The notes under the pieces: generated by a model | What the model was told of the DNA's origin: nothing | The model's database searches: none | What the model saw: only the letters and a program-made list of their open reading frames with translations | Translations under genes and position numbers: made by a program | DNA from: Pseudomonadota bacterium | Lineage (GTDB): Bacteria; Desulfobacterota; BSN033; WVXP01; G020346125 | Direction of reading: 5' to 3' | DNA: 5,298 nucleotides | Assembly: GCA_030608745.1 (NCBI GenBank) | Contig: JAUWDQ010000187.1 | Span: forward strand, 1-5,298 | Shown: one piece after another, positions 5,223 to 5,298 of the stretch | Layout: every line of letters starts with the position of its first letter | Numbering within the stretch: position 1 is the stretch's first letter

Positions 5223-5298
5223 CAACTGCTTCAGGTACGAGCGCCCCCAGAAAGGACGTTTCAGGGAATTCTGGCAGTTCGGCGCCGAGATCATAGGC
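5221..5298 (+). pseudogene. hisS: Internal fragment of histidyl-tRNA synthetase (motif 2), 5' part missing
   Basis: Read from 5221 in frame 1, the DNA encodes DNCFRYERPQ followed by KGRFREFWQFGAEIIG up to the window end. This is the class II motif 2 region of HisRS, which contacts ATP and the tRNA acceptor end (compare FRHERPQKGRYRQFHQ in E. coli), with the conserved FR.E arginine present. In a full HisRS this block lies roughly 100 residues from the N-terminus, yet here it directly follows the sulfurtransferase linker in a different frame, with no start codon or ribosome binding site. So the first part of hisS is missing at this place. Whether the rest of hisS continues to the right cannot be seen. 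A HisZ paralogue is possible but less likely. Confidence 0.8.

Noticed and set aside
4977..5294. 105-codon minus-strand frame crossing the sseA/hisS junction
   Set aside because: Both sides of the junction match known families on the plus strand, so this is an antisense shadow.

Overview
The window looks like chromosomal DNA from an anaerobic, amino-acid-using bacterium. It has strong Shine-Dalgarno sites (AAGGAGG), plausible sigma-70-type promoters, a beta-keto acid cleavage enzyme next to glutamate dehydrogenase, and a cytochrome b5/DUF2231 protein near a small molybdopterin oxidoreductase. This mix would suit a Desulfobacterota-like or related lineage, but that is an impression from gene content, not a phylogenetic result.

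Left part (1-1505, + strand): the 3' end of a beta-keto acid cleavage enzyme (BKACE/Kce) is followed after 21 bp by a complete hexameric-type glutamate dehydrogenase (gdhA). The pair probably forms the end of an amino-acid catabolic operon. gdhA has a clear ribosome binding site but two closely spaced ATGs, only the second of which is in frame.

Middle part (1731-4129, - strand): reading leftwards, a radical SAM protein with a CX4CX2C cluster motif is followed by a membrane protein made of an N-terminal cytochrome b5-like domain and a C-terminal DUF2231 domain. Next comes a sulfite-oxidase-type molybdopterin protein. The first two genes are 42 bp apart; the third follows after 154 bp. The Mo protein has Ser where its family has the cysteine ligand of molybdenum, and it has no signal peptide. 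A split cytochrome b5 plus Mo-domain electron-transfer pair at the cytoplasmic face of the membrane is a reasonable inference.

Right part (4130-5298): about 650 bp without a gene, largely AT-rich, hold a good candidate promoter for the radical SAM gene, a palindrome over its -35 box, and a 123-bp element bounded by 18-bp inverted repeats (17/18 match) that looks like a MITE. Past it, a GC-richer reading frame with a perfect ribosome binding site encodes the N-terminal half of a SseA-type sulfurtransferase. It stops at 5222, exactly where the sequence switches to the motif-2 region of a histidyl-tRNA synthetase in another frame. This junction is either a real deletion/rearrangement or an assembly chimera.

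The observations most worth checking are the Ser-for-Cys Mo protein with its cytochrome b5 partner, the inverted-repeat element, and the sseA/hisS junction.
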